From Methylosinus sp. Sm6 (GTDB lineage Bacteria > Pseudomonadota > Alphaproteobacteria > Rhizobiales > Beijerinckiaceae): a stretch of DNA of 64,000 nucleotides. The stretch covers positions 120,604-184,603 of the forward strand of contig NZ_JAINDZ010000005.1 of assembly GCF_019802345.1 (NCBI RefSeq), written 5' to 3'. The notes below the pieces were generated by a model, which did not search any database, had not been told where the DNA came from, and worked only from the letters and a program-made list of their open reading frames with translations. Each line of letters opens with the position of its first letter. Positions within the stretch are counted from its first letter, which is position 1. Shown here in pieces: positions 1 to 9,269 of this stretch. The translations under genes and the position numbers were made by a program.

Positions 1-1212
1 ATTGAAATCGCCGCCGACGAGCAGACGATGTTGCGTCGGGCCGAGATCGAATTTGGCGGTGAAATTGGAGGTGACGGCGATCTCCTCGAGCTGCTGCGAC
101 AGAATCGAGTTCAGCATGACGAAGCTGCTCGGGCTTCCGTAATTGCCGAAGAGCGGGCTGGCGACATAGGTCGGCGTATTGGCCGAGAAGGGAATTTGCG
201 AGGGCTCGTCCATTCTCGAGCGCGTCCAGCGAAAGCTGGTGAAGCTCGCGAAGGTCTCGTCGAAGCGATGATCCAGCCGCGCGGTGATCCCTGCCGATTC
301 GGACGTCGCATCCGGCGTCTGCGCGTTGGAGAGGAAGCTCGTCGGCCGCACAGAATAGAAGGAGCGGTCGATGGTTCCGGTCGCCGGCAGGCCGGGATAA
401 TCGGCCTGGTCGCGGCGCGACACATGGCCCTGAAGGGTGAGCGACGTGTCCTGCGTCGGCGCGAATTTCAGCGTCGGATCGATCGAATAGCTGCGGCGAT
501 GCAGCACGTCGATGTTGGAATGCGTCGATTCATATTGCGCGGTGACGCGGAACAGCACGCTCTTGTCGGCGGTGAGCGGCTGATTGACATCGATATAAGG
601 GCTGACGAAGCGATAGCCGCCAGCGCGCACGCCGGCCTCGGCGAATCGCTCCTCGGTCGGCATTCTCGACACGACATTGACGACGCCGCCGACCGGGCTC
701 GGACCGCCCTGGAACAAAATGCTCGCCGGGCCCTTCAGCACTTCGATGCGCTCGACGCTCGCCAGGAGGTCGCGCGCGCCGAAATCATAATAATTCGGCA
801 GTCCGTCGACATAGCGCTCGGCGCGCATGCCGCGCAGGCTCGGGCCGAGGCCGCCGGGAAACAGCGGATCGGTCGCATGCAGGCCGGAGACGTTGCGGAA
901 GGCCTCGCTCTGCGAGACGGCCAGCTGATCGTCGATGAGCTTGCGCGGGATCACCTCTATCGACATCGGCAGCTCGCGGATCGGCGTCGCGAGGCGCGTC
1001 GCCGTCGAGGTCTTCGCCTGATAGCCGCGCACTGGGCCGGCGCTCGTCTCGACGGTCGCGGGACCGCCGTCCGCGGCGACGGCCGCGCGGGCGCGCGTCG
1101 CATCGATGTCGATCGGCGGCAGCGCCATCTCTGCGAGCGCCGCGCCGCTCGTGCAGAACACAGCCAGGGCGCTCGCCCCGACGCTCGTCAAGAGAAAATC
1201 ACAAAACCGCAT
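1..1212 (-). CDS. TonB-dependent siderophore receptor, 3' end outside the window
   Basis: Outer-membrane receptor that imports ferric-siderophore-type ligands using TonB energy. The 404 codons visible start at an ATG preceded by GGGAGG. They encode a signal peptide ending near ALAEM, a plug domain (GYQAKTSTATR, then RELPMSIEVIPRKLI, SLRGMR and VERIEVLKGPASILFQGG) and the first beta strands of the barrel. The plug motifs are typical of the FhuA/FpvA-like siderophore receptor family. No stop is reached before base 1, so roughly the last 300 residues are expected to lie outside. No iron regulator gene is beside it. The exact ligand cannot be told. Confidence 0.9.
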   Translation of the reverse strand, partial: MRFCDFLLTSVGASALAVFCTSGAALAEMALPPIDIDATRARAAVAADGGPATVETSAGPVRGYQAKTSTATRLATPIRELPMSIEVIPRKLIDDQLAVSQSEAFRNVSGLHATDPLFPGGLGPSLRGMRAERYVDGLPNYYDFGARDLLASVERIEVLKGPASILFQGGPSPVGGVVNVVSRMPTEERFAEAGVRAGGYRFVSPYIDVNQPLTADKSVLFRVTAQYESTHSNIDVLHRRSYSIDPTLKFAPTQDTSLTLQGHVSRRDQADYPGLPATGTIDRSFYSVRPTSFLSNAQTPDATSESAGITARLDHRFDETFASFTSFRWTRSRMDEPSQIPFSANTPTYVASPLFGNYGSPSSFVMLNSILSQQLEEIAVTSNFTAKFDLGPTQHRLLVGGDFN

Positions 1213-1392
1213 ATGGCCTCCCGATGCGCTCGACTCCAAGCTCCTCGCCGCACAGGGGCCGTCTAGGAGGCCAACCTTTCATGGAGATAACATGGAGCGG
1301 CGCGGCGAATCTCGAGACCGCCACGAGACGAGACAAGCGATGCGCCATGCGATAGCCTGCCGCGCGAAATCGCCGGGGGCAGGGGAAGACCG

Positions 1393-2076
1393 ATGATGAA
1401 GATGCGATCGATCGGAACGGCGTTCGCCCTCGTCGCGGTGGTCGCGCCGGCGGGCGCGGAGCCGCGCGTCTTTCGCGATGACTTCATCGGCCGGCTGGAG
1501 GCGCTGGCGCTGGTCGAGACGCTCAACGCGGAGCTGCTCGCGGGCCGCTCCGCCACTCTCGTGCTGGAGAAATGGTGCGCGGATCATCACATGGCCGCCG
1601 AGCCGAAGATCGTCGCGCGCGTCGCGCCCGGATCGGGAACGCCGCCGAGCGACGAGCAGCGGGCGCGCCTCGGCGTCGGCCCGGATGAAATGGTCGCGCA
1701 TCGCCGGGTCGCGCTGAGCTGCGGGACGCATACGCTGTCGGAAGCCGATAATTGGTATGTGCCCGCGCGTCTCACGCCCGAGATGAATCGCGCGCTGGCG
1801 ACGAGCGACACGCCTTTCGGCAAGGTGGTGGCGCCCTTGCAGCCGTCTCGCCGCACATTTTCTGTCGAGATGCTGTGGTCGCCTCTGCCCGCCGGCTGGG
1901 AGAGTCGGACGCGCGAAGAGATCGCGCGCGCCTATCCGCCCGGCGCGCGGCTCGAGGCGCCGCATGGCGTGCTCGAGCATCGCGCGATCGTCCATGCCGC
2001 CGACGGCCGCCCGATCTCGGAAGTGCGCGAGACCTACACGAGGGACGTTCTCGATTTCGACGCCGGCGCGCGATGA
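1393..2076 (+). CDS. Secreted protein with chorismate-lyase/UTRA-like fold
   Basis: 227 residues with an N-terminal signal peptide cut near PAGAEPR. The remainder resembles the chorismate lyase/UTRA fold: a W-Y-P-L block (ADNWYVPARL), then L-T-S-D-TPFGKV, then a C-terminal block HRAIVHAADGRPISEVRETY that matches the 'error-prone dimer' strand of UTRA domains. The family binds or cleaves small acidic ligands. An exported version is unusual, and enzyme activity cannot be assumed. The start is supported by AGGGGAAGA upstream. It stands alone, divergent from the TonB receptor gene. Confidence 0.55.
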   Translation: MMKMRSIGTAFALVAVVAPAGAEPRVFRDDFIGRLEALALVETLNAELLAGRSATLVLEKWCADHHMAAEPKIVARVAPGSGTPPSDEQRARLGVGPDEMVAHRRVALSCGTHTLSEADNWYVPARLTPEMNRALATSDTPFGKVVAPLQPSRRTFSVEMLWSPLPAGWESRTREEIARAYPPGARLEAPHGVLEHRAIVHAADGRPISEVRETYTRDVLDFDAGAR

Positions 2077-2139
2077 CGGCAGCGCGTTTGTGGAAGAGCG
2101 AGCACCCGGAGCAAAAGAGATCGTCGTGAGGATTTTTCG

Positions 2140-2628
2140 ATGGACGAAACGAATTTCTGGCAAATCGTCGAGCGCGTCCATCGCGCCGCCGGCGACGATA
2201 TGGAGCTGAAGTGTCGGATCATCGAGCGGGACATATCCGCTTTGCCCGCTGCCGAGGCGCTCGACTTCGCTCGCCTGTTCGACACGATGATGGGGCGGGC
2301 CTATCGCTGGCCGCTCTGGGGCGCGGCCTTCGTCATCAACGGCGGCTGCGGCGACGACACGTTCAGCGATTTTCGCGCTTCTCTGATCTCGCGCGGCCGC
2401 GAGGCGTTCGAAAGCGCGCAGGCCGATCCGGATTCGCTCGCCGATGCGGAGTTCGACGCCGAAGCGTGGTTTTATGAGGGCTACCAATATGCGGTCGGCC
2501 GAGGCGTGAAGACGGCGACGAAAGGCGAGCGGCCATCGCCCGCGCCATTTTCCGATCCGTCCGGGCAGGACTGGAAGGAGGACGAGGTCTATGGTCTCTT
2601 TCCGAGGCTCGCGGCGAAATTCGGCTGA
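2140..2628 (+). CDS. DUF4240 domain protein
   Basis: 162 residues, starting MDETNFWQIVERVH, with the DUF4240 signature: a W-P-L-W-G-A-A block at residues 57-63 followed by INGGCGDDTFSDFRASLISRG and the PDSLAD stretch. No signal peptide or membrane segment. DUF4240 proteins are cytoplasmic and of unknown biochemical role; many lie beside toxin or immunity genes. The next gene starts 11 bases downstream, followed by its paralogue, so the three are probably co-transcribed. Confidence 0.8.
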   Translation: MDETNFWQIVERVHRAAGDDMELKCRIIERDISALPAAEALDFARLFDTMMGRAYRWPLWGAAFVINGGCGDDTFSDFRASLISRGREAFESAQADPDSLADAEFDAEAWFYEGYQYAVGRGVKTATKGERPSPAPFSDPSGQDWKEDEVYGLFPRLAAKFG

Positions 2629-2639
2629 GGGAGCCGGTC

Positions 2640-3278
2640 ATGGGCTGGAAATGCGACGCGCTTCTCATTCGTCCCGCGAGCGTCGAGGAAGGAGCGGAAA
2701 ATCTGCTTCGCGACCTCGGCTTTCGACTGTCGGCGCCGATCGGCGACGAGGCTTTTCTGCAGGCGATCTGGCCGATGGAGAACACGATCTGGGTCGGCCG
2801 GGCAGGGGATTGCCTCCTGCTCTCTTCGCGAGGGCTGGCCGATCCCTTCTTCGGGGATGATCGCTCGGATTTTAAGCATGCGTTGTTCGAGCGATTTCCT
2901 GGCGCCGAGATCGCAGCCGTGCTGGCGCACAGCGTTTCCGGCGCCTGGGCGTTCGCGGTCTATCGCAAGGGCGAGTGCGTGCGCCGCAAGGGCGGCTCCT
3001 CGGATGACGGAACCATTTTCGACGTCGGCGCGCCGCTTGTCGAAGAGGCGGAACTGCTGGCGCGGTCACGGCTGGATGCGCAGGGTCGGCGCATGTATCG
3101 GCTTCCTGGGTTCCCCGACGAAGAGGTTTCCGAGAGCGATGTCGGCGAGGAGCTCGTGTTCAAAATTATCGAGCGAATGACCGGCGCGCGGCCCGACGTG
3201 GTGAAAGAGGGCGGGTTCGATCTGCTCGAGCTGCCTTGCGTCGGCTTCGCGCTGCGGCCCTGGTGGAAATTTTGGTGA
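2640..3278 (+). CDS. DUF6928-like hypothetical protein, copy 1
   Basis: 212 residues starting MGWKCDALLIRPA after a GAGGGAG ribosome site. Seen directly: a central block HSVSGAWAFAVYRKGE followed by an SDDG turn and a GAPLVEE block, and a C-terminus VGFALRPWWKFW. These resemble DUF6928, where 'LHSVVDWFAFAVW..G' is conserved (from memory, not checked). It is clearly paralogous to the next gene, which shares the same beginning and the same 12-residue end. Function unknown. The tandem pair behind a DUF4240 gene looks like a small accessory operon. Confidence 0.6.
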   Translation: MGWKCDALLIRPASVEEGAENLLRDLGFRLSAPIGDEAFLQAIWPMENTIWVGRAGDCLLLSSRGLADPFFGDDRSDFKHALFERFPGAEIAAVLAHSVSGAWAFAVYRKGECVRRKGGSSDDGTIFDVGAPLVEEAELLARSRLDAQGRRMYRLPGFPDEEVSESDVGEELVFKIIERMTGARPDVVKEGGFDLLELPCVGFALRPWWKFW

Positions 3279-3294
3279 GAGCGGGGAGCGGCTC

Positions 3295-3912
3295 ATGGGG
3301 ACGAAATGCGACATGCTGCTCATTCGTCCCGCGCGGGTCGAGGAGTCGGAAGCTCTGCTGCGCGATCTCGGCTTTCAGATAACGGCGCCGCTCGGCGAAG
3401 AGTGCTTTTGCCGGGCGATCTGGCCGAAACGCAATACGATCTGGGTCGGCCGGGCCGGCGATTGCCTCATCCTCTCCTCGAAGGGACTGGCCAATCAGTT
3501 CTTCGAGAAGAAGCGCTCGGATTTCATGAGCCTTCTGTTCGCCCGCTTCCCGGAGTCGGAGATCGCGGCGCTCATGTTGCACAGCGTGGTGAATTTGTGG
3601 GGCTTCGCGCTCTATCGGAACGGCGAGCCGTTCCGTCGCAAGGCGGGCGCCGCGGATGACGGAACCTATCTCGACGAGGGCGCGCCGATCGCCGAGGAGG
3701 AGGAGCTTCTGGCCAAATCGACGCTGGACGCGGAGGGCCGGCGCGTCTACCGCCTTCCCCAATGGCCGGACGAGGAGTTTCCCGAGGACGGCGTCGGCGA
3801 GGAGTTCGTGCTCGCGATCTTCGACCGAATGACGGCCGCGCGGCCGGAGGCGGCGAATCTCGACATTTCCTGTGTCGGCTTCGCGCTGCGGCCCTGGTGG
3901 AAGTTCTGGTGA
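3295..3912 (+). CDS. DUF6928-like hypothetical protein, copy 2
   Basis: 205 residues starting MGTKCDMLLIRPARVEE after GGGGAG. It parallels the preceding gene throughout: LLRDLGF, AIWP..NTIWVGRAGDCL, LHSVVNLWGFALYRNGE, a DDGTYLDEGAP block, and the C-terminal VGFALRPWWKFW. The gap is 16 bases, so the pair arose by tandem duplication and is likely co-transcribed. No membrane segment. The function is not known; a stress or immunity-type role is only suggested by the DUF4240 neighbour. Confidence 0.6.
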   Translation: MGTKCDMLLIRPARVEESEALLRDLGFQITAPLGEECFCRAIWPKRNTIWVGRAGDCLILSSKGLANQFFEKKRSDFMSLLFARFPESEIAALMLHSVVNLWGFALYRNGEPFRRKAGAADDGTYLDEGAPIAEEEELLAKSTLDAEGRRVYRLPQWPDEEFPEDGVGEEFVLAIFDRMTAARPEAANLDISCVGFALRPWWKFW

Positions 3913-3924
3913 GGCGCTCGGGCC

Positions 3925-4989
3925 TCACCCCTCCTCTTCCCCGAACAATCCGAACTGCGCCTCCTGGCGCGCCGGCTCGGCGAGGCCGAGATGGCGGAAG
4001 GCGTGCGGCGTCAGCAGCCGACCGCGCGGCGTGCGCTGCAAAAAGCCCTGCTGCAGCAGGAAGGGCTCGATAATGTCCTCGATCGCGTCGCGCGGCTCGG
4101 ACAGCGCGGCGGCGATGGTTTCGATCCCGACCGGGCCGCCGCCGAAATTGACCGCCACCATTTCCAGATAGCGGCGGTCCATCACATCGAGCCCGATGCT
4201 GTCGACCTCGAGCAGGGCGAGCGAGCGGTCGGCGAGCTCGCGCGTGATCTCCGAATTTTCGACGATGGCGAAATCGCGCACGCGGCGTAAGAGGCGCCCC
4301 GCGATGCGCGGCGTGCCGCGCGCGCGCCGCGCGATCTCGCGGGCGCCGTCCTCGCTCATGGCGACGCCGAGCACGCGCGCGCCGCGCCGCACGATCAGCT
4401 CCAGCTCCTCCGCCGTGTAGAAATTGAGCCGCACCGGAATGCCGAAGCGGTCGCGCAGCGGCGTCGTCAGCAGGCCGGCGCGGGTGGTCGCGCCGACGAG
4501 CGTGAATTTGGCGAGATCGATTTTTACGGAACGCGCCGCCGGGCCTTCGCCGATAATGAGATCGAGCTGGAAATCCTCCATCGCCGGATAGAGGATTTCC
4601 TCGACCGCGGGGTTGAGGCGGTGGATCTCGTCGATGAACAGCACGTCGCGCGGCTCGAGATTGGTGAGCTGGGCGGCGAGATCGCCGGCCTTGGCGATGA
4701 CCGGGCCGGAGGTGGAGCGGAAATTGACGCCGAGCTCGCGGGCGACGATCTGGGCGAGCGTGGTCTTGCCGAGGCCGGGCGGGCCGACCAGCAGCACATG
4801 GTCGAGCGCCTCGCCGCGGGTCTTGGCCGCCTCGATGAAGATTCTGAGGTTCTTGCGCGCTGCCTCCTGGCCGGTGAAATCGCCGAGCGAGAGCGGACGC
4901 AGCGAGGCGTCGGGATCATCGTCGCGTTTTTCCGGCGTCACCAGGCGGCGGGGAGGGGTGGTCAAGGGCGGGGCTCCAATCCGGCGCAA
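3925..4989 (-). CDS. ruvB: Holliday junction branch migration helicase RuvB
   Basis: Hexameric AAA+ motor that, with RuvA, drives branch migration of Holliday junctions. The 354 residues carry Walker A GPPGLGKT (69-76), Walker B DEIH (about 120-123), sensor 1 GATTRAG with the arginine-finger region, and the C-terminal winged-helix wedge ending [10 protein letters not shown]. Length is normal. In many relatives ruvC, ruvA and ruvB are adjacent; here ruvB stands alone, with ruvC 20 kb away on the same strand and ruvA not in the window. Confidence 0.97.
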   Translation of the reverse strand: MRRIGAPPLTTPPRRLVTPEKRDDDPDASLRPLSLGDFTGQEAARKNLRIFIEAAKTRGEALDHVLLVGPPGLGKTTLAQIVARELGVNFRSTSGPVIAKAGDLAAQLTNLEPRDVLFIDEIHRLNPAVEEILYPAMEDFQLDLIIGEGPAARSVKIDLAKFTLVGATTRAGLLTTPLRDRFGIPVRLNFYTAEELELIVRRGARVLGVAMSEDGAREIARRARGTPRIAGRLLRRVRDFAIVENSEITRELADRSLALLEVDSIGLDVMDRRYLEMVAVNFGGGPVGIETIAAALSEPRDAIEDIIEPFLLQQGFLQRTPRGRLLTPHAFRHLGLAEPARQEAQFGLFGEEEG

Positions 4990-5039
4990 AGGCGTTCCGG
5001 GGCCGGACCTTTATACCGCCGGCGGCAGATTAGGAACGC

Positions 5040-5837
5040 TTATCCTGGGCTCGCCGCCGATCCGGCGAGCAGGCCGCCGTCGATGTTCAGCTCGGCGCCG
5101 GTGATATAGGTCGCCTCGTCCGAGGCCAGCAGCACGGCGAGCGCCGCGACCTCCTCCGGACGCCCGAACCGTCGCAGCGGCGTGTCGCGAACGAACGCCT
5201 CCATGCGTCGTTCCCGCTCGGGGCCCTCGCCCAGCATGGGCTCCCACATAGGCGTCAGGATCGCCGCCGGATGGATGGAGTTGCATCGGATCGCCAGCCC
5301 TTGCGCCGCGCACCACAGGGCGACTGTCTTCGTATGGTTGCGCACCGCGGCCTTGGATGACGCATAGGCCGCCGCTCCTGCTATGCCGACGAGGCCCGAA
5401 CGGGAGGATATATTTATGATCGATCCGGCTCCGGCGGGCCGCATCGCCCGGATCGCATGCTTGCAGCCGAGGAACACGCCGTCGAGATTGGTCGCATGCA
5501 CGGCGCGCCAATCCTCGAGCCGCGCATGTTCCGGATCATGGGCCGTCGCGCCGGCTTCGAATCCGGTAATCCCCGCATTATTGACGACGATGTCCAGCCG
5601 GCCGCGCTCGGAGAGCGCGCGGTCGACGGCGTCGCGCCAATCAGCCTCCTCGCGCACGTCGAGACGCGCATACGCGGCGTTTGGGCCGAGCGCCCCGGCG
5701 GCCGCGTTTCCGTTCTCATCGTCGAGGTCGGTGAGATAGACGAAGGCGCCTTCCGCCACGAAGGCTCGGGCGATCGCGGCGCCGATGCCTCGCGCCGCGC
5801 CCGTCACGAGCGTCACTTTTTGCGCCAGTCGCATCAT
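5040..5837 (-). CDS. Short-chain dehydrogenase/reductase (SDR)
   Basis: 265-residue classical SDR. Seen: cofactor motif TGAARGIG at 12-19 with an Asp at the end of beta-2 (TDLDDEN), which favours NAD(H); NNAG near residue 87; catalytic Ser in NISSRSG and YxxxK as YASSK; C-terminal GAELNIDGG. Substrate cannot be deduced; the overall pattern resembles glucose/3-alpha-hydroxysteroid-type dehydrogenases. It lies upstream of ruvB on the same strand with a 50-base gap, so co-transcription is possible but no functional link is apparent. Confidence 0.9.
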   Translation of the reverse strand: MMRLAQKVTLVTGAARGIGAAIARAFVAEGAFVYLTDLDDENGNAAAGALGPNAAYARLDVREEADWRDAVDRALSERGRLDIVVNNAGITGFEAGATAHDPEHARLEDWRAVHATNLDGVFLGCKHAIRAMRPAGAGSIINISSRSGLVGIAGAAAYASSKAAVRNHTKTVALWCAAQGLAIRCNSIHPAAILTPMWEPMLGEGPERERRMEAFVRDTPLRRFGRPEEVAALAVLLASDEATYITGAELNIDGGLLAGSAASPG

Positions 5838-5932
5838 CGGCGGCTCCGTTTGTCGTCCGTTTCACCCGCTCGAGGGCCGAACAGATGCGCGGGAAGGGGC
5901 ATTATGTTAGCCTGTCGCCAGGAGCCGAGACC

Positions 5933-6532
5933 ATGAGCCGCCCCTCTTCGCAATATGAGCATATGTCCCTCGACGACTTCGAGGAACTGCTCGCCGACAA
6001 GCCTGCCGATGAAAAGTGGGAGCTGATCGGCGGGAGGGTCGTGCGCATGATGGTCGGCGCGCGGTGGGAGCACAATTACATCATTCAGAATATTTCGACG
6101 GGCCTGCGCGACCGTCTGAGGGCGAAGGGCTCGCCCTGCCGGACCTTGATCGAGAGCTTTCGTTTGCGCAATGCGCCGACCGAATCCTCCATGCTGCCGG
6201 ACGTGATCGTCCATTGTCGCCCCCTCGAGCCCGGCGCCGCCTCGCTCCACGACCCGACAGTCCTGGTCGAGGTCATGTCCGAGGGCAGCAAGGCGCGCGA
6301 CCGTTTCGAGAAATGGGCCGTCTATCAGAAGCTGCCGAGCCTGCGCCATTATGTGCTGGTCGAGCGCGACCGGGCGCATATCGAGACCTTCGATCGCGTC
6401 GGCGAGGTCTGGTCGGGCGTTCAGATTCTCGACGGGCTCGACGCCGTGCTCGACCTGCCCGGCATCGGCGTCGCCGTCCCGCTCGCTGAAATTTATCGCG
6501 ACGTGATCGGTCGTGAGAAAGAGCGAGCCTGA
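5933..6532 (+). CDS. Uma2 family endonuclease-like protein (DUF820)
   Basis: 199 residues. I chose the ATG at 5933 because AGGAG lies 8 bases upstream and the family usually begins near the MSLDDFEELL block. Typical Uma2 features: KWELIGGRVVRM, RTLIESFRLR, the PD-(D/E)xK-like core MLPDVIVHC...VLVEVMSEG and YQKLPSLRHYVLVE. Family function is uncertain; members are often mobile and present in many copies. The stop codon TGA (6530-6532) lies inside the left arm of a long palindrome, so the C-terminal residues KERA are repeat-derived. Confidence 0.85.
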   Translation: MSRPSSQYEHMSLDDFEELLADKPADEKWELIGGRVVRMMVGARWEHNYIIQNISTGLRDRLRAKGSPCRTLIESFRLRNAPTESSMLPDVIVHCRPLEPGAASLHDPTVLVEVMSEGSKARDRFEKWAVYQKLPSLRHYVLVERDRAHIETFDRVGEVWSGVQILDGLDAVLDLPGIGVAVPLAEIYRDVIGREKERA

Positions 6533-6587
6533 AGGCTCGCGGTCCAGGCGCGCCCACTTGGACCGCGAGCCTTCAGGCTCGCTCTTT
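6518..6587. repeat. 29-bp-arm palindrome containing the GCGAGCCTTCAGGCTCGC element
   Basis: Perfect inverted repeat: left arm 6518-6546, right arm 6559-6587, 12-base loop. The core 18-mer GCGAGCCTTCAGGCTCGC, itself palindromic, occurs again at 25597-25614 and as a variant at 24843-24862. The right arm runs into TTTT (6585-6588), so it can also act as a bidirectional terminator between the convergent genes on either side. It supplies the stop codon of the upstream Uma2 gene. Confidence 0.9.
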
Positions 6588-6612
6588 TCCATTGAAACGG
6601 CCGCCTTTTACC

Positions 6613-7218
6613 TCACCGCGCGCCCACCCGCCGCCGCGCCTCGATCGCCAGCCACACATTCGGGTCTTCCTGCGATTGGCGCTTCACGAAGCGGTAGCCG
6701 GTCTTCTCCCAAGGCTTCACCGCATCGGTCAGATTGTCGAGGATGAAGTCGCCGCGGCTGGTGCGCAGGGTGAGGATCGTATGGCCCTGGTCGTGCTGAT
6801 CGCGCACGATGGTCATCAGCAGAGCCTGGCGCGGAAAACCCATCTCGATCAGCCGCCGGCGCTTCTCCAGCGCATAGATCTTGCAGTCGCCCTTGCCGTC
6901 GGTCGGATAGTCCCAATGATCGGCGATCGTGCCCCAATGCTCGAGATTGGAGATCGGCTCGATCGCCGCATTGACCGCGCGATTGATCTCAGCGATCTGC
7001 GCCCAGGCCTCCCGCGTCAGCTCGACGTCGTCCGCCGGCAGCGCGCCTTGCCGGCATTCCTGCGGGCGCCGGCTGCAGAAGTCCATCCAGCCATAGGGAA
7101 TGGAGGTCGCTTCGCCCGTGACGGCGAAGCTCGCCTTCGGCGCTTCGGCGAGAGCGTGGGCGGGAGCGGCGAAGGCGACGGCGGCCAAAAAAAACAGGCG
7201 AAAAGCGGACGCGAACAC
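6613..7218 (-). CDS. Transglutaminase-like cysteine peptidase (BTLCP family)
   Basis: 201 residues with an N-terminal signal peptide (cut near AHALAEA), hence periplasmic. The catalytic triad of the bacterial transglutaminase-like cysteine peptidase family is visible: Cys112 in GDCKIYALEKR, His146 in GHTILTLRT and Asp161 in LDNLTD. Known members such as LapG are calcium-dependent periplasmic proteases that cleave surface adhesins under c-di-GMP control, but no LapD/LapA gene is in the window, so the substrate is unknown. It is divergent from the oxalate decarboxylase gene. Confidence 0.9.
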   Translation of the reverse strand: MFASAFRLFFLAAVAFAAPAHALAEAPKASFAVTGEATSIPYGWMDFCSRRPQECRQGALPADDVELTREAWAQIAEINRAVNAAIEPISNLEHWGTIADHWDYPTDGKGDCKIYALEKRRRLIEMGFPRQALLMTIVRDQHDQGHTILTLRTSRGDFILDNLTDAVKPWEKTGYRFVKRQSQEDPNVWLAIEARRRVGAR

Positions 7219-7412
7219 CAGGAGCTCCCCGAAGAGGCGGTCGGGCGAGGGGGCCCGACGTCGTTTCGAGGAGCACTCTGCGGCCCGAGCCTTTGCCCGA
7301 CAGCCAATCCGAATGCTCGCATTTTAGCGATATCGGCTTTTTCCGCCCGCCGTTGACCGGCCCCGCCCCGGCGCAATCTGTCGAATGGCGTTCATCGACG
7401 AGGAGGACGGCC

Positions 7413-8627
7413 ATGGCCACGATGAAGAGACGCTCGACGGCGGAGCGGCCCATTCCCGCCTTCGGCAATCCAGATCTCCCGCCCCAGGGCGCGGTCAACG
7501 CCGCCAACCGGGCGAGCCTCACCGATCCGGGGCCGCAAAATCCGGCGATCGGCTCGCAATTCGCCTCGGCGCAATTCCCGCCGGCGACCGACGTCAGCGA
7601 CATGCCGATGTTCTGGGCCTCGTTCAACAATGCGCCCAAGCGCGTGCAGAACGGCGGCTGGGCGCGGCAGGTGACGCAATATGATTTCGCCGTCGCCGAG
7701 GAGATTTCCGGCGTCGACATGCGCCTCACCGCCGGCGGCGTGAGGGAGATGCATTGGCACCTCGCCGCCGAATGGGGCTATGTCTCCTATGGGAGCTGCC
7801 GCGTCACCGTGCTGGACGAGATGGGCCGCGCCTATGTCGCCGATGTGAAGGAAGGCGACATCTGGTATTTCCCCGCCGGCCTGCCGCATTCGCTGCAGGG
7901 GCTCGGGCCGGACGGCTGCGAGTTCCTGCTCTGCTTCGACGATGGCCGGGCGACCGAATACAATACTCTTCTGGTGACCGATTGGATCGCCCACACGCCG
8001 CCCGAGATACTCGCCGCCAATTTCGGCCTGCCAGCCGCGACCTTCGCCGATATCCCGCTGAACCAGCTCTATATTTTCCAGGGCGAGGTTCCAGGGCCGC
8101 TGGAGGCGGACCGCGCCGCCGTCGCCGGAGCGGAAGGCGCGCCGCCCTATCCCTTCACCTTCTCGCTGAAGCAGAGCAAGGGCTGCAAGCAGACCAAGGG
8201 CGGCGAAGTGCGCGTTGCCGACAGCAATAATTTCCATATTTCCAAGACCATCGCCGCGGCGCTGGTCACGCTCGCGCCCGGCGCGCTGCGCGAGATGCAC
8301 TGGCACCCCAATGGCGACGAATGGCAGTATTGGATCAAGGGCCACGGCCGCATGACCCTGTTCGACGCCGGGCCCAAGGCGGTGACGCAGGATTTCCATC
8401 CCGGCGACATCGGCTATGTGAAGCGCGCCCACGGCCATTATGTGCAGAATGTCGGCGACGACGAACTGCAGTTCCTCGAAGTGTTCCGCAGCTCTTATTT
8501 CGCCGACGTCTCGCTCACGAATTGGCTCACCCACACGCCGCCGGCCATGGTCGCCCGCCATCTGAACATAGACGAGGAGACGATCGCCAAATTCCCGCGC
8601 GGAAAGCCCGAGATCATGCCGCTGTGA
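7413..8627 (+). CDS. oxdC: Oxalate decarboxylase, bicupin
   Basis: Mn-dependent bicupin converting oxalate to formate and CO2. Start at 7413 because AGGAGG lies 6 bases upstream. The 404 residues contain two cupins, each with its metal set: EMHWHLAAEW...LPHS and EMHWHPNGDEW...GHYV. The lid of the first cupin reads TEYNT where Bacillus OxdC has SENST, keeping the glutamate equivalent to Glu162 needed for decarboxylation rather than oxidation (position inferred by alignment from memory). No signal or Tat peptide, so cytoplasmic. Formate could feed methylotrophic metabolism. Confidence 0.93.
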   Translation: MATMKRRSTAERPIPAFGNPDLPPQGAVNAANRASLTDPGPQNPAIGSQFASAQFPPATDVSDMPMFWASFNNAPKRVQNGGWARQVTQYDFAVAEEISGVDMRLTAGGVREMHWHLAAEWGYVSYGSCRVTVLDEMGRAYVADVKEGDIWYFPAGLPHSLQGLGPDGCEFLLCFDDGRATEYNTLLVTDWIAHTPPEILAANFGLPAATFADIPLNQLYIFQGEVPGPLEADRAAVAGAEGAPPYPFTFSLKQSKGCKQTKGGEVRVADSNNFHISKTIAAALVTLAPGALREMHWHPNGDEWQYWIKGHGRMTLFDAGPKAVTQDFHPGDIGYVKRAHGHYVQNVGDDELQFLEVFRSSYFADVSLTNWLTHTPPAMVARHLNIDEETIAKFPRGKPEIMPL

Positions 8628-8703
8628 TGTGGTATCATCATACCTCTACCGGTTTTCGTCTAGAATTACGGGCTTTTCCGGCGCATCGTGCGCCCGATTC
8701 CGT

Positions 8704-8731
8704 TTGACAGCGGGGAGCGCCTCGCTTATTC
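8704..8731 (+). promoter_or_regulatory. Likely sigma-70 promoter of rplM-rpsI
   Basis: A consensus -35 TTGACA (8704-8709) followed after 16 bases by TTATTC (8726-8731) lies 47 bases before the rplM start. The full -35 match is rare in this GC-rich window, and the position is right for a strong ribosomal-protein promoter. No attenuator or protein-binding leader could be recognised in the short untranslated region. Confidence 0.55.
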
Positions 8732-8777
8732 AGCCGCATCCCGCGAGCGCGGACAAAGCGAACGGAACAGCTCACCC

Positions 8778-9266
8778 ATGTTTGGCAAGACGTTTTCGGC
8801 GAAGCCGGCCGAAGTGGAAAAGAAATGGGTGGTGATCGACGCCACCGGCCTCGTGGTCGGGCGTCTCGCCACGCTCATCGCGCTGCGCCTGCGTGGCAAG
8901 CACAAGGCCACCTTCACGCCGCATGTGGACGACGGCGACAATATCATCGTCGTCAACGCCGAGAAGGTGGTGTTCACCGGCCGCAAGCGCGAGCAGAAGG
9001 TGTATCACCATCACACGGGCTATCCGGGCGGCATCAAGGAGCGCTCGGCCAAGTTCATCCTCGAGGGCCGCTTCCCCGAGCGCATCGTCGAGAAGGCGGT
9101 GCAGCGCATGCTGCCGCGCGGCCCGCTCGGCCGCAAGCAGCTCGGCAATCTGCGCGTCTACAAGGGGCCGGAGCATCCGCATGCGGCGCAGTCGCCGCAG
9201 CCGCTGGACGTCGCCGCCCTCAACCCGAAGAACGCCCGCAACGGCACGACTGCGAAGAGCGCATAA
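8778..9266 (+). CDS. rplM: 50S ribosomal protein L13
   Basis: 162 residues. I chose ATG 8778 because the family begins at this point ([19 protein letters not shown]); an in-frame upstream extension to 8688 has no similarity to L13. Typical motifs follow: [38 protein letters not shown] and [10 protein letters not shown]13 is an early assembly protein of the large subunit. It is three bases upstream of rpsI in the universally conserved rplM-rpsI pair. Confidence 0.98.
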   Translation: MFGKTFSAKPAEVEKKWVVIDATGLVVGRLATLIALRLRGKHKATFTPHVDDGDNIIVVNAEKVVFTGRKREQKVYHHHTGYPGGIKERSAKFILEGRFPERIVEKAVQRMLPRGPLGRKQLGNLRVYKGPEHPHAAQSPQPLDVAALNPKNARNGTTAKSA

Positions 9267-9269
9267 CCC

